Shown here piece after piece: positions 47,389-60,300 of a DNA stretch of 64,000 bases (position 1 is its first letter; every line of letters starts with the position of its first letter). This stretch comes from Bolinopsis microptera (taxonomy: Eukaryota; Ctenophora; Tentaculata; Lobata; Bolinopsidae), in NCBI RefSeq assembly GCF_026151205.1, contig NC_087076.1, positions 16,767,142-16,831,141 of the forward strand, given 5' to 3'. A program made the position numbers and the translations under genes. Under the pieces are notes generated by a model. It was given only the letters and a program-made list of their open reading frames with translations. It had not been told where the DNA came from and ran no database searches.

Positions 47389-50100
47389 AACTTTGGTTTT
47401 TATGGTTTTGCAGCCGTACAAAACGGTTTTACACAAACCCTAATCCCAACCCTAACCCTAACCATATAAACCCCGAAGCTAGCCAAAACCCTTTTATACC
47501 TTATACCTTATGCTTATATTACCACAACCCTAACCCTCACCTGGGGACCTCAGGCTATCATGGTCATAAACACCGAATAGAGATTAAGTGGAATGACAGG
47601 CTGAGCGCCGCCCAGTAACCCTAACCATTGATTCACGATGTCAATCCTTCGCAGCTCGGTGAGGCACAGTGGTGCATCTCGCCGATCTACCGAAGGATTG
47701 ATGCATAACAACAAGACACGCGCTAAAGACGCGCATTTTCTGAGTGATGTTAACGATAGCTTTAAATTCACTGATGTCATTATTATTCAGCGTGACCGGT
47801 AATAGTTTAAAAATCAGAAGGAGAAAACACATGTTTAAATTACTAAAAAAGGAGTATCACTTTACAGGATTGAATTTAAATATAGTCATAATAGATAAGA
47901 GAGGAATTTGTTTCCCTTTGAATCAATCAAACTAGATGAATTGTTGTAAATACTTAGATCAAACTATCAATCTACAGGCTATCGTCAAACATGTTGCAAG
48001 GCGTCATCTTCAGTGACATAATAGATAAGAGTTTATTAACTATCATGCCAACTTTAGAGACGGTAACCACATTAAACTAAAGTTTTCCCAATCAAAATAA
48101 AGGGTTTATACAAAATGAAAGGTTTATGCACTAGACTGCGAGACAATTAACCTTATGCAATGCAGGTTAGTATAACTATAATATCGGACTGAGTTGAAAT
48201 TTCTGAGAGCATGATACCCCAAAATAAATATATGCCTGTGTCTGGCAATAGCGTTCAGATGGCTTCCGAACTTGTGCGGATAAGATAATATAAAAAATAC
48301 AAATAAACTATAATAACAATCTGAAAATTAATGTATCAGTACAGATCTTATACTCGAAATCAGGCACTTTCAAAACATTTCTCTTAAATTATCTTTCTTA
48401 TTGTAACTTTAAATTAAAATATTATGATGATCCGGACGATGATAAATATTAAATTACAACTGATTATATTTATGGATTTCGGCCTGTCGATGCTGGAAGC
48501 TGATCAGCTAATCGTTAATCGTTACCATGTGACAAGAATAGTATGATGAACCTCCCAATCAGTATCTATGTATCAAAAGAAAATATTGATCTAATTCAAC
48601 TCGTCGGGAGCCCTTTTGAAACATCTCGAAGTTAGAGTGCAGAGTGCATGATTACTGATTATCAGCACGATTGGGTGAAACAAAGACGAAACCGTGTGTT
48701 GATTAGAATTAAAAGAGGAAGATATTTAGTGATAAATTGTGCACCCTTTCATTTAAGTTTTAATTCTTAATACTTGGTAAGTCTAGGGAAAACAGGTGCT
48801 AGTTGTCGGAAATGAAATGGAGTCTGTTCCTGATCGAAGTTACATGATGCTGATAGATTTGATGCAGCTCAGCACTCAGCAGCCACTGTCTTCAAATAGA
48901 GTGTTCCAGTTCTGCAATCTGCAGTCTCAAATGTTTTCGCCCAGCTTTTCTTTTCATCGTGGTTATAGAAGACAGACCTGAAGAAATACTAGTATAATGA
49001 TAATATAGGTAACATGTCCAGAATGAGTAAAATTGTATTATCGGCAAATTTACTTATGTGAAAACTCCCAACAGGGTGGCGCTGGCCCAGAAGTAACTGC
49101 ACACAAGCAACCCTTTAATGATCACGCACGTAATTTGTGTGAAAATATGTAACTCATTTAACGAAGTCAGTGAAAAGAACCTACCTTTATTTACCAATGT
49201 CGATTTTTTGCTTGTGATGAAGTAGTCCTCGCAAATGTGAGATATGTATGTAGTTTGTTTTTAAAAGTAGGATTGTAGTCATAGTCGATGTATAGCGACG
49301 GTAGTTTACCAGCAGCTCCCTGTACAAATAGAAATGTGGTTTTTATATAATATTACTAGTTAAATCAATGAGTACAATGCAGGAATAAAAAAATGTGTCT
49401 TAAATGTTTTATATTAAATGTGTTATAATTATATTAACCACCTTATATTCGTATAATATGTAGTATGTACTCACAAACAATGATAGTCCCAACTGTTTTT
49501 AATTGCTTATAATTTAAACCTTCTTATTGAATAATTTAGATGACTGTGTCTGATCTAAAATTGCACGAGAAATAGAGAAAATTAGGTCTCAGACAGAACT
49601 CGACCGGGATATAACCGGCGCAGCCGGAATACCGGCTGGTATTTGGCGATTTTGTACCGGTACCGGCCGGGATTTTGGTTTTAGCCGGGATTTTTCCAAA
49701 ATAAATTCAGTTTTTCTCAACGTTAATTTGAGTCCAAAATTAACAAATCTGTGAACATTTTCCTAAAACATTTTGACGAAGTCATTGAACAATGGAGACT
49801 GGAGTCAATCTATATTTAACATAATCATGGGTGTACGAATTATGGACTTCTTTCTGACTTATGACTTAATAATTGTGACTAAGTGTCACGGCTCACGGTC
49901 TTGTGTTACCGAGGGACAAGTAAAACAGAGTTCTCCGGGTAAAGAAAGCATTAATAAATGCTATTCAGTATTCATCCTATTCAATTATTCAGGTAAGGTG
50001 ATGTAAACTGTAAAGTGATAAGCTCCAACGTCAAACACCATGTTCAATTAAATAAGTTTAAGTAACCAATACCAGATCACAGGATTGTTATAGTTACGGA
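47389..50100. other. gene-poor stretch with telomere-like CCCTAA tracts and repeats
   Basis: CCCTAACCCTAACC and variants occur at 47440-47475, 47525-47540 and 47617-47628. The TTCACGATGTCAATCCTTC block at 47633 is inverted relative to 36970-36995. A CCGGC/GCCGG-rich patch lies at 49605-49695. No exon with a recognisable domain was found in six frames. Confidence 0.5.
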
Positions 50101-50710
50101 GACTGTTGGAAACGATGCAAACCAGGATCGGACTCCTATCAGAAATAGTCGACCACCGGTCCAGCCTCCCTCAAACTCAAATGCCCTACCACTACCCCAG
50201 ACCACATCCACCTCTTCAGCCAGGAACAGCGCTCCCACTATACCACTACCAGCAGTTCCTACCGCCTCAGAGGATACACTGCACGTGCCCGTTATTCCTC
50301 ATGCCTCGTCTTAAATGTCCAGTCCATGAATCCTAGTGCATCAAGTGCGAGTATATGGGAAGTGCCAAAAATCTCAGCTCTTATTCAGGAGAAATCCAAA
50401 AACCACTCGTTACCGTTTATTGCACTTACGGAAACGTGGCTCAAGTCCTACATGTCAGACAAATACAAAATGTGCATCACCTCTTTCTCCTGCTGAGCAG
50501 AACCTCCCCCTTAAAAGTAAACAAATCTGCATCGCCTCCCAACGACAATCCAGATATATTAAGCAGCAGAGACAATCATTTAAGGAGACTTCGATATCTA
50601 TCAGGATCATGATTATACTGCCTGAGAACTCAGCACTTCAGGATGAAACATATAATATTTGGTTTTCTCGATTTCATTCATATTTAGACAGAAGTCCGTG
50701 TAGATAATTG
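50100..50710 (+). pseudogene. LINE fragment: ORF1 tail and start of ORF2 (endonuclease N-terminus)
   Basis: A Pro/Ser/Thr-rich frame (from about 50118 to TAA near 50312) is followed by an ATG overlapping a TGA near 50325. That opens a frame with IWEVPKISALIQEK and FIALTETWLKSYMSD, the first conserved motif of the EEP endonuclease of CR1-like LINE ORF2. The frame ends by about 50497, and the next part lies in another frame. RT is absent. The element is a dead 5' fragment. Confidence 0.7.
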
Positions 50711-51118
50711 GTTATAGAATAATTGGATATAATTTTATGCGAAGTTGTGTCTGCGAAAATATACGTGTGAACTGGTCATCCCGCAAATGCTGAAAAAGTA
50801 GATGTTACCTATCATAAAATAACCGCTCGCACCGTACAGTGTACACGACAGAGTTGTGACTGCGTTTACAAATTCTTTATCATATTGATGTGTTGCCATG
50901 GCAACCGAAACTCCATCGGAAGATCGGCCTGTAAGGCATAATCATGATAATACACAGTATCAAAACATTGCCATTGATATCATAGCAACATTCCAGAGAT
51001 TAGATTATGTGTGTGTAAGAAAATGTATGTTATAGTATTATACAGTCTGCTAGAACATTCCGTTTACACATGGTGGCCGATAACAACTTGTTTAATTTAT
51101 CTCCGAATTACACACAAA
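50711..51118. other. no gene seen
   Basis: AT-rich sequence without ORF, repeat or RNA features that I can support. Confidence 0.4.
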
Positions 51119-51391
51119 TTTCTGAAAGTTTCGTAGACTTAAATCAATTACAGAGGGTGTGGCTATTGGCCAGCCCCTCTATTTCACTATTATGGTTGAA
51201 ACTATAAGAATACAGATTATATTGTTACAGTGATTTTACAAAAGTCGAAACAGTAAACACCAATTTGTAGGATACTTTAAATCACACCAAAATTGGTCCC
51301 AGAATGCAATGAAATCTGATGGCGTCTTTTCAGTGAAAAAGAGGCCACACCCTCTGTAATTGATTAAAGTTTACGAGACCTTTAGAAAATG
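51119..51391. mobile_element. MITE (about 270 bp) with long imperfect inverted repeats
   Basis: TTACAGAGGGTGTGGC at 51148-51163 is inverted exactly at 51344-51359. Similarity extends outward (GTAGACTTAAATCAA against TTGATTAAAGTTTAC) for about 30 bp on each side. Non-coding. Confidence 0.7.
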
Positions 51392-51412
51392 AGTTATATA
51401 ACTTGCAACTTA

Positions 51413-51454
51413 AACTGAGATAAATTGAGTATTTATACTCAATTTATCTTAGTT
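51413..51454. repeat. 20 bp-arm hairpin
   Basis: AACTGAGATAAATTGAGTAT and ATACTCAATTTATCTTAGTT are complementary except for one position, separated by 2 bp. It lies just outside the MITE at 51119-51391. Confidence 0.8.
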
Positions 51455-54400
51455 GCATGAGTAATATATATATACTCTCATTTTTTTAGAGCAAACGTAA
51501 TTTAAATGGCTAAACACAATTCAATAAAATTTGGCTCGATCCGATTATCCAAACTATCAAATAAATGCGAAAATGAACCTTCTTTTGAAAACAATGAACA
51601 CAAATATGTTTCGATTTGACAAATTTCTCGAACCAGTGGTGGTAGTAAGTCATACCAGAACCAATTATTTCAATTGGGCACTCAGTGACTGAGCTATTAA
51701 TGCCAACGTTTGCACACTGACTTTTGGCCCACCCTGTATATTTATAATATACGGCTGGAAAAAATGTAACTGGATATCTGCCACAATGCTGCTATTATTA
51801 AGGTTAAAGTAACATTTAGCACATAAAGAAGTCTGGTTTGCTAGGTTTTAATTGGTCGTATAATAACAAATAAAAATGAGTTAAGACTACAAAAACGGTC
51901 GATAGAACCTAATTATAATACCTGTATCGAGAACTCGACTTCAATGCACTGATAGCGTTGGTACTAACATTCTATCAAATTATGTCATATCTTGAGACTT
52001 GATAGCTGCCCGAAACAGTTTTGAGTCAACATTATCGTGATATTCTAGAAATTGAAACCAATTCTCAACTTTAAAAAAGCAGGTTTCAATAAATGCCATA
52101 GAATTAAATTCTACCTTTTTAAATTTTAAGAATTTGTTGATTTATTAAAATTCTGTCTCAATTAATATATAAGGGTACATGCAATGTATTTCGACACGCA
52201 CTGTAGACTCACTTATTGGATTCGTGCTAGATGCTGTGTACGTCACCCTCTTAACCACCTCTATGGCGAAGATGAGGATGGTAAGTGCAAGTACAGTAAT
52301 GTGAGGAGAGGATGGGTATCATTTAGCACATTTTTGCTGTAGGTGTAAAGTAGCTCTTAGTCAAGGAGTATATAAATGACGGCACGACAAGGTTCTGCAA
52401 CAGATCTCTGAACATGTTATCTTGTGAGCGCCGAGTGAACACTTATAAGAACAAGGCCAGCGATGTAAGACAGTATCATTGACTTAGTCCATGCTGGGAG
52501 GAAAAAAGCAAGTACAGACGACCGAAAGGAGTCGTGGTTTGGGATCCTGAGTGGGTCTCGATATTGGATAGTGCTTTTATATATCGGACCTTATGATATT
52601 CTCAAGGTCACCAAGACGGCACAGTCTTATGGCGGGAGGTAACGGTACCATCTAAAGAGCAGATTGCTGAATCATACAAGTAAAAACTCTACCGGTACAG
52701 CAGTCTTACAGCAGACTGAGATTCAAGCGAAAGAATTGTGCTGTTATAATTATGCGGTTAAAGTTCTAGCACCGGGAGTAGTTGTTCACGGTTTGGAGAG
52801 AGCTGAGTAGGCTAGTACGGGATAGAAGGGAAGAAGCAGCTCACTGTTCCAGATGGATCTACTTCTTATCAAGGAAGAAGGAGTGGTAGGTATAGTAAGG
52901 AAGATTGGAGCCTAAGAGTTAACTTAACATCTAGAGGTACCACAAACTTTATCTCGTCGCCGATTGCGAGCTTTAACGGGTTTCCTCAAGTGACTCGATG
53001 GTTTAATTGTGACAAATCATGATACGAACTTTGATGAACCCATAATAGTATAGTGCAATAATACTATGATAGTATTCTCATAAGTTCTACCCTTGCAACC
53101 GAGTACAATGTACATACTAAGTGATATCAAGCTGCAATCTAAAATTTATTAATTGAATCTCAAAATAACTTCAAATTTTACCTAATAATTGCGACATCGT
53201 TGGAAGTGAGAAATAAAATACATTAAATTTTAATCCAATTCTGCGAGAGAAGATTTGCCCAGACAGCTGACAAGAATGTATTACCATACTTCCTGTAAAT
53301 GTGGTAGTTATTAGGTCATATCAAACTTGAAAATTATGTCAAAGTTTTTCTCAGTCTCTGGTGTCAATCACCAGTAGAGTGCCCAGCCGCACCAAAACAA
53401 CCTGCGATTTTTACGTGGGAAACATCGTATAATACACATGCTATACACTCTAGTTTTATAGCAGCTACTGATATCATGCGGCAGTATTAATAAGCATACA
53501 AATTCAGCGCAAAAAATTGTAAAGACGACACAAATTCATGCGGGATGTTAATAAATGTGTCCATGTTGAACTCAAACTCCGACAGAATAATATTTCAAAT
53601 CGGATATATTATAATTAATCAAATGGTATCTGCTCATGTTCCGTCTATATAAACTACAAAACTTAATAAATTAGTGAAGTTCTGAAACAAAGATCACGAC
53701 TAGGTTTTATCAAAATTGAAAAGAAAACCGATCGAAGTGCACTAGAGATATAGTTTAAGTTTAAAGGGTCATCATTACTAAAATCTCTTCCTAGCTCCTA
53801 CTCCTAGCAATCAAGTTGTTAATCCTAGTTCTACACCTAAACAAGTACAAAATTACAGCCTTACATTTTGAAATTTTTCGATATCCAGCTCAACATAAGA
53901 CTTCGATACCAATAATGCATAATGGGTACATACCGATGATCGGTGTTCGTAAATATTTGATTATTTATAGTATTGAAGTTTAAAATCTTCCTAATTATGT
54001 AAGAATAACAAAAGGAATCACGTACTAGTGTGCTGTTACGAAAAACAACTATTTAATAAAAATAAATTAACAGTATTCGAGTACAAAATTAAAAATACAA
54101 ACTCCAACATAATCGACAGACAAACTCAATAAATGAAGATTTCGTCGTGAAACGAGCTATATATACAGCTATAACGTAGCGCTCGACTCCAGTCTGAACC
54201 AAAATTAAGTCGCGTTCGTAGGAAATTGACCACCAGCTGCTGGTGGTTCGAATGTTGGTTTGCACACTACTGTGGTTGCGAGAAGCATTATTTGATGCGC
54301 GCGCGACCCAGTAGTGCATCGCGCTACAACCCTAACCATAACCCGAGCCCTAAACAATCGAATTCATGGTTTACTAGCATGTCACGTGACCAAATCGGTG

Positions 54401-55016
54401 TTTTGCCCATAACTTGATTGACGATGTCAATCTGTCGAGATCGTTGCTTTGCAAAGCAGAGCAACAATCGACGAAGCAAGAATGCTAGTTTGCGCGGCCG
54501 CGCGTCGAAGCGGTGAAGTCCTCCAACCCATAACTTTCTTGTCATACGTTGTATGACCCGCTGCGCACGAAGTGCGCGGCTCCCCCTATAGTGAAGCGAC
54601 AGTGGGGGTCACCACGTGATACAATAACTCTCCAGGGAAGCATTTTTACCCTACGTCATGGGGATGATTCGGAATCATACCCTAAGGGCCTTTTCACAAG
54701 AATTTTCTTAAAATTTGGGCGATCGATTTAGTAGGAGCGAGGGGAGGACCATTAATGTAAATATTTTTTGTTGTTGCCAATACTGAAATTGTCATTAATG
54801 GTTAACGGATGATACTCGTAAAATATTTGTTTCGAGTCCAACTCGGCGCGCGTCCTGGTAGGTTATAAACCTACAAATTAATGATCATTAATGGTCAACA
54901 ATTCTAAACAAATTCTAATAAAGTTCATCACCGAAACTGTCCGAGGATTTTAAAATATTGAACAATTCTTAAAGTATATCGTGTGTGCGGCCGCCAGAGT
55001 CTTTTTTAAGGGGCCA
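51455..55016. other. gene-poor stretch
   Basis: No supported exon. A mariner-type end GGCCCACCCTGTATA lies near 51726-51740. A purine-rich, ORF-less stretch at 52260-52920 could be a decayed element or a non-coding transcript. A repeat block at 54290-54620 shares CCTAAACAATCGAATTC, GTATGACCCGC and CAGTGGGGGTCAC with 36640-37045. Confidence 0.4.
54797..54885 (-). repeat. dispersed ~90 bp element, copy C
   Basis: Inverted relative to copies A and B and the most compact: ACTCG is followed directly by AAACAAATATTTTACGAG, without the TCGACGGTC spacer. Confidence 0.7.
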
Positions 55017-55366
55017 TCTACTCAGGACGTCTGCCATAATCGCAGATTTTCAGACCACCCCCCCTCCCCTGTCCGGGTGTGTCCGGATTTCCAGCTACTC
55101 TTAAGAGTACAAATAAAACCAACTCAAATTCATTGTTTAACACAGTTACATTCAAGTACTCGTTCAAAATACCTGAGGGATCTAAATGCTAAACTAACAG
55201 AGTAATTAGTGTAGAGTTGAAATAAATGGGACTTTTTCGTTAATTCTGCCAAAATTTCCGGACGTCCGGATTTTCAGAAACCACCCCCCTCCCCCTCTCC
55301 AGATTTGTCCGAAATTCCAAAACCACCCCCCCCCCCTCCCTACTTGCCGGACGACCTAAGTAGATT
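55017..55366. mobile_element. MITE with CCACCCCCCTCCCC motifs
   Basis: The ends ATCTACTCAGGACGTCTGCC (left) and GGACGACCTAAGTAGAT (right, inverted) bound about 350 bp. Inside is a duplicated TTTCAGA(A)CCACCCCCCTCCCC motif and TGTCCGG(A)TTTCCAG-like pieces. No coding capacity. The target duplication is not clear. Confidence 0.65.
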
Positions 55367-56513
55367 AAAACTTCTACTTTATAGGCTCAGCTATGTCATA
55401 TATTTCGAATGCTAGTCCAGTTATCGCCCTTTTGTAATACCTTGTTGTGACTTGCCTAGTTGAAAATTTTAAATTTAGACAGAATCTTTAACAACCAATA
55501 ACCACCGTTTATGCCAATCTGTATTATAAAGCAGGAACACAATTGTATTGGTGCCACCAATTTTTCGCCGCATATGGAGACTCGCATTTTCTAGTATCCT
55601 AATATAAAGATGTAATGTATTTATGACAAATGTCATAGTAGATAAGTCTTCTTACAGTCTCAAGGACTGACTCGTACAACTTATTATGTACTAGAAAGCC
55701 TACAGTGGTAATGTAACAGGGAGGAAGCTAGTAGTATTCTTTGAAAAAAGGTTTAATCGCATCCAAAAATATCCATTCCAACCGAACATATAGCCAATTT
55801 AAATGTATAGTAAAACACTTTAACACAAGGTAATTATCACAAAACTGATCAAAATGCCACTTACTTCCAACAATCATTGCACACATAAATACAACAATAA
55901 TCTTTAGAATTATAGTCAGTGAGCGCTAACACCCAACAAGTCATCTTTTGATGAAAAATCGTTGAAATGGAGATTTGCTATCAAATCATGTGGTGATATC
56001 TTTGCATTTGGAATGTATGCTATTTTTGTTCAAAAATAAGTGCAAAGTAACAAATTTTGAGTTTCGAGCAGTAAGTATAACGATTTCATTTTGATAATCT
56101 AGATGGTGAAGATTTTGAATAAAATGTCAACACATTTGGTGAAAATTTCAGTAGAATATTATAAAACTGTTACGTAGACGTGGAATCAGCTCATCTTCAA
56201 ACACGTGCATCTTCTCTTTAGTGAGTAGATAAATCTCAATAGTTTGCTACCATTTATCACCAAAATCTAATTGGTTATTATGAATTACTGAAACTCATGT
56301 GTTTGATAGTTGTGTAAGATCATGGAGCTTCTTGATGTATTTGTCAAATCGATTAGCTCCGACACTCATTATAGTCAGCTAACATTGTTTCAGTTATGAT
56401 GCATTCATTGCGTCTAAATCCTGCAGAGACTGCTTCTTGAACTAGAAAACATATTTTTTCTTTGATTCTTAAATTGTTTGTTATTTATATTACTGGTTAT
56501 AACCTTAGTTATC
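55367..56513. other. intergenic, upstream of HSDL2
   Basis: AT-rich; no supported ORF. The HSDL2 promoter and any 5' UTR exon should lie here, but no TATA or other core element stands out. Confidence 0.4.
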
Positions 56514-59500
56514 ATGCTTGCTGGGCGTACAATATTCATATCTGGAGCATCTAGAGGGATTGGTGAGGCTATTGCAGTCAAGTGTGCCCGTGATGGTGCA
56601 AATGTTGCAATTGCCGCTAAAACAGCAGAACCACACCCTAAACTTCCTGGGACAATCTATACTGTTGCTGAAAAAATAGAAGCAGCAGGTGGCAAAGCAT
56701 TGCCTTGTTTGGTAGATATAAGGTTGGTAAATCTTTTTAATTAGACACTGAGCTATTCTAATTTTATAACCCATGCACTTCTTTTAAGCTGTCTTAATTT
56801 GTCCATAGAAATTAGAAATGGCTAGATCTCGAGTAAACGTTAACTTGTTGGGCAAGTTGACTCATTCTTACATTATTTTCATCGTCATATACCACTTTTC
56901 AGGGATGAGCATGCAGTGAAAAAAGCGGTACAGGAAACAGTTGATAAGTTTGGTGGTATTGACATTTGCATCAACAATGCCAGTGCTATTTCTCTCACCG
57001 GAACAGCAGAAACTCCCATGAAAAGGTTAATTTTAAGCATGATATCAATTTTTCTGTTGAAATATTTATTTGTACACTGCATACACTATGCTGTATTTTA
57101 TAAATGCTAAACTTACTCATGCCTGAACAAAATTAATTATGTTGATCCAACATTATAATATTCATATTAACACTTAGACACTCTTCTAACAGGTTCGATT
57201 TAATGATGGGAATCAACACTCGCGGGACCTACGCGGTTACACAAGCCTGCCTTCCGTATCTAAAGAAAAGTACACACGCTCACGTGCTCAATAATGCTCC
57301 CCCTCTTAATATGAGTCCTATTTGGTTTAAAAACCATGTTGCCTACACAATGGCTAAGTACGGGATGAGTATGTGTGTTCTTGGTATGGCTGAGGAGTTT
57401 AGAGATTACAAAATAGGTAAGATTACTGTGCTCTTTTGTTAGCAAGTTATTAAGTTCGACTCTGTGTACATACTGAATTGTTATTGTTGAGTTGCTCCAG
57501 CTCTTGCATTGTTGCACTGTTTCTACTAAGGGATAGTTCACGTATAACATATAAATTATAAGCCATTTTGTGATAGATTACTAATATGCACATTTAACAA
57601 GCTTAATTATTTGTAAGACGTGTGCCTAGGTCCTGGGACGTATATCAAGTTAACAGTTTGATTATCTATAGGTGTAAACGCAATATGGCCAGCAACAGCC
57701 ATAGCAACGGCAGCTGTAGACATGTTGGGTGGAGATGCGATGATGAACTCCTCCAGAACTCCGGCTATCATGGCCGACGCTGCGTATGCTATGTTGTGCC
57801 GCGATCCAGCAAAGTTCACTGCTAATTTCTGTATAGATGAGGAGGTACACATTCAACAATCCATCTTATCCATATGTGTTTCTTCCAAACAGAATCGGCA
57901 TTAACACAGAAATACTTCGTTGATCGTTCATAATGATAACTTTAAAATTTAGAAATAGAATCATACGAAATGATACAATTAAACAATTGATTTCAATCAG
58001 ATAATGAAAGAAGAAGGAGTGACAGATTTGGATCAATATGCCCATTGTCCAGGAACACCTTTATCACCAGACTTCTTCATTGGTGATAGCTACCCAGTCC
58101 CTGACCCTGAAACTGTAAATTACAATTCTTTTTTTCTCAGTTTAGAGTACATTGTTTATAGCTTTAAAAGCTATTCCGGATTTGGAATCATCTCCATTCC
58201 GCCACTTAAGTCCTCCAGGCAGTTTCTTTGAAGTTTGCTTTAGGTAATAAGAATCTCTGGTTGTAATTCAAATATTTTCTCAGGGTGTCTCCTTGGGGCA
58301 GAAGTCTGCTGGTGGAATAGGAGCAATGATGGACAAATTCAGACCACTCCTAACCCCAGAAGTCATGCATAAAACAAATATTGTTTTTGCGTTGAATTTC
58401 GGAGAAGGAGAAAATTGGACCTTCGACATGAAAGATAAAGGTTTTGGTTTAATCTATTTTTCCTTCCTGTAGTATAATTTAGGTATTCATATCACTAAAA
58501 TCCGTATTTCAGTGGTCGTGATGGCACTGCACGTTCCCGTATTTATCTTGGATAAATTGGTTCCACAAAATGCATAGTAATATTTTAGAACTGCTTTAAA
58601 GTCTAACTAATTAGTAGTATAGTTTATTACAATTAAAATCAACGTTGTTTCTTACTAATTGGGCGCCTTCCACAATTAAATCTCCCATTGTGGCCGTTAC
58701 AATTTCCCCCTTTCCCGACTTCTTTGTTTTATGGTAGCGTTCCTTAATTAGTAATTACCATGGTTAACAAAGAGCTGGCATGTTAGGTAATTAGGTAATT
58801 AGCTACCTGGTAAGTTTAGTTGCCCTCCAACTGGAGAGGCCCTCTCTGCGGCACATACTTCACATAGTTTAATAGTGAGTCCGAGTAACAATGTTTTAAA
58901 CGTGTGATATTTTTTATAATAAGTCAGTTTTATACGACCATTTTAAATTCCTCTTTAATCTTCAAGACTTATAAAAAACCAGACCATCCCTTCTTATATT
59001 GTGATGATTAAAACCTGTAATCCGATGTTCGGTAAAATGTTCGAGTTATCGATTATTAATTATACAGACTTGTAACTATTTATTCATAAGAGCTTTCTAT
59101 TTCTGTTTTGTAAGGTGAGATAGAACACTTGACCTCGAGATCCTTCTTCTGTCACTTGGCCACTCACCACTTACGTCTTTACTTCGGTTAACTAGCTGCC
59201 ATGATATATTAGTTAGAAATCATGCTAAGGCTAATAAGAACGTTTACTCCCGGCTTAGCTACACGGGTGTGGCTACCCTGTAATTAAAACTTAAGGATAT
59301 GCAACTCTGATCTTCTCGTCATGACACTACCTCTTAATTGTAATTGGATAATTAATCAACACATCACCCAGGCACCATCTCTAACAACGACGACACTCCA
59401 GCTGATGTGACTTTCCAAATGACGGAGGAAGTATTTCTCAAGATAGTCAAGGGAGAGATACAGTCTACAGCCGCCTTCATGTCTGGTCAGATGAAAATAT

Positions 59501-59565
59501 CTGGTAACCTGATGCAGGCTATGCAGTTAGAAGGTCTCTTCAAGCAGATGAGAACGAAGCTTTGA
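56514..59565 (+). CDS. HSDL2: hydroxysteroid dehydrogenase-like protein 2 (SDR + SCP2)
   Basis: Seven exons join in phase: 56514-56722, 56903-57025, 57193-57416, 57672-57844, 58001-58114, 58284-58440 and 59372-59565, giving 397 residues (human HSDL2 is 418). The N-terminal short-chain dehydrogenase has the cofactor loop GASRGIG (11-17), NNASA (94-98) and YxxxK at Tyr162-Lys166 (AYTMAKYG). The C-terminal SCP2-like sterol-carrier domain covers about residues 295-397. The family acts in peroxisomes or mitochondria in lipid metabolism; the substrate is not settled. The C-terminus TKL resembles a weak peroxisomal targeting tripeptide. The expected catalytic Ser is Ala here (LNNAPPLN, residue 146). 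The ATG at 56514 was chosen by homology; in-frame TTG codons upstream are ignored. AATAAA lies at 59837-59842. Confidence 0.95.
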
Positions 59566-60300
59566 AATGGGTCAAACATCGGACTTATTTGGAAATAAGA
59601 CAGTTATTGATTTAGCTGTTTCATGTCCTAATGTGATTGGCAGAATGATAGCTGCTTTTAATTAAGATTATAAATATATGTTTATCAAACCGAATCTTAC
59701 TTGAGGAAAAGGAGTTGATGACCCCTACTCCAGAGTTCAGAGGAATTTGTGATTTGGAATATTTTGCTAAGTAATGTGGGTTAAACACACTTTCTACCCT
59801 TATTAAGATTCTGTTTTATAGAATTGAATCACAATTAATAAACTTTAAATGTTTTATGTTTTTGTAGTTTAGCTTAGTTTTTCATTGAAGTATTAATTTA
59901 TTAAGATTGATGATATTTGCACCTTTTCATGACATCCCCTCTCTATAACAAGCTGTTACCTACAATCTAACAGTAATGAGCATCATTACAGTGTCCTCCT
60001 ATTTATAATGTTATATAACATTAACAATTAACATTAACATCTATTCAAATAATATCAGTCTATACGTTTAATTTGTGAAACCAATTTATATTTTTAGCGT
60101 TTCATTGTAACACTTGTGGTATACAAATTTAAAAGGCCTCTATTCATTGTAGATTCTTCTTAAGAAAATTCCATGAATTTCTAAAAATGATGCTCTTCAA
60201 AATTTCTAATATGTGGTTTTTACCTACGTTTCATGAACATGGTATAAGATTGAAGATGAACTTTAGTGACAATTTAAAAACATTTCAGGTAGGTAATAGT
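59566..60300. other. HSDL2 3' flank and upstream region of the four-TM gene
   Basis: Contains AATAAA at 59837-59842, likely for HSDL2. A possible splice acceptor (AAAACATTTCAG) ends at about 60288, just before the preferred start of the next gene. No other coding signal. Confidence 0.5.

Noticed and set aside
52260..52960. Purine-rich stretch as a coding gene
   Set aside because: Stops occur in all frames and no recognisable motif is present; at most a decayed element or non-coding transcript.
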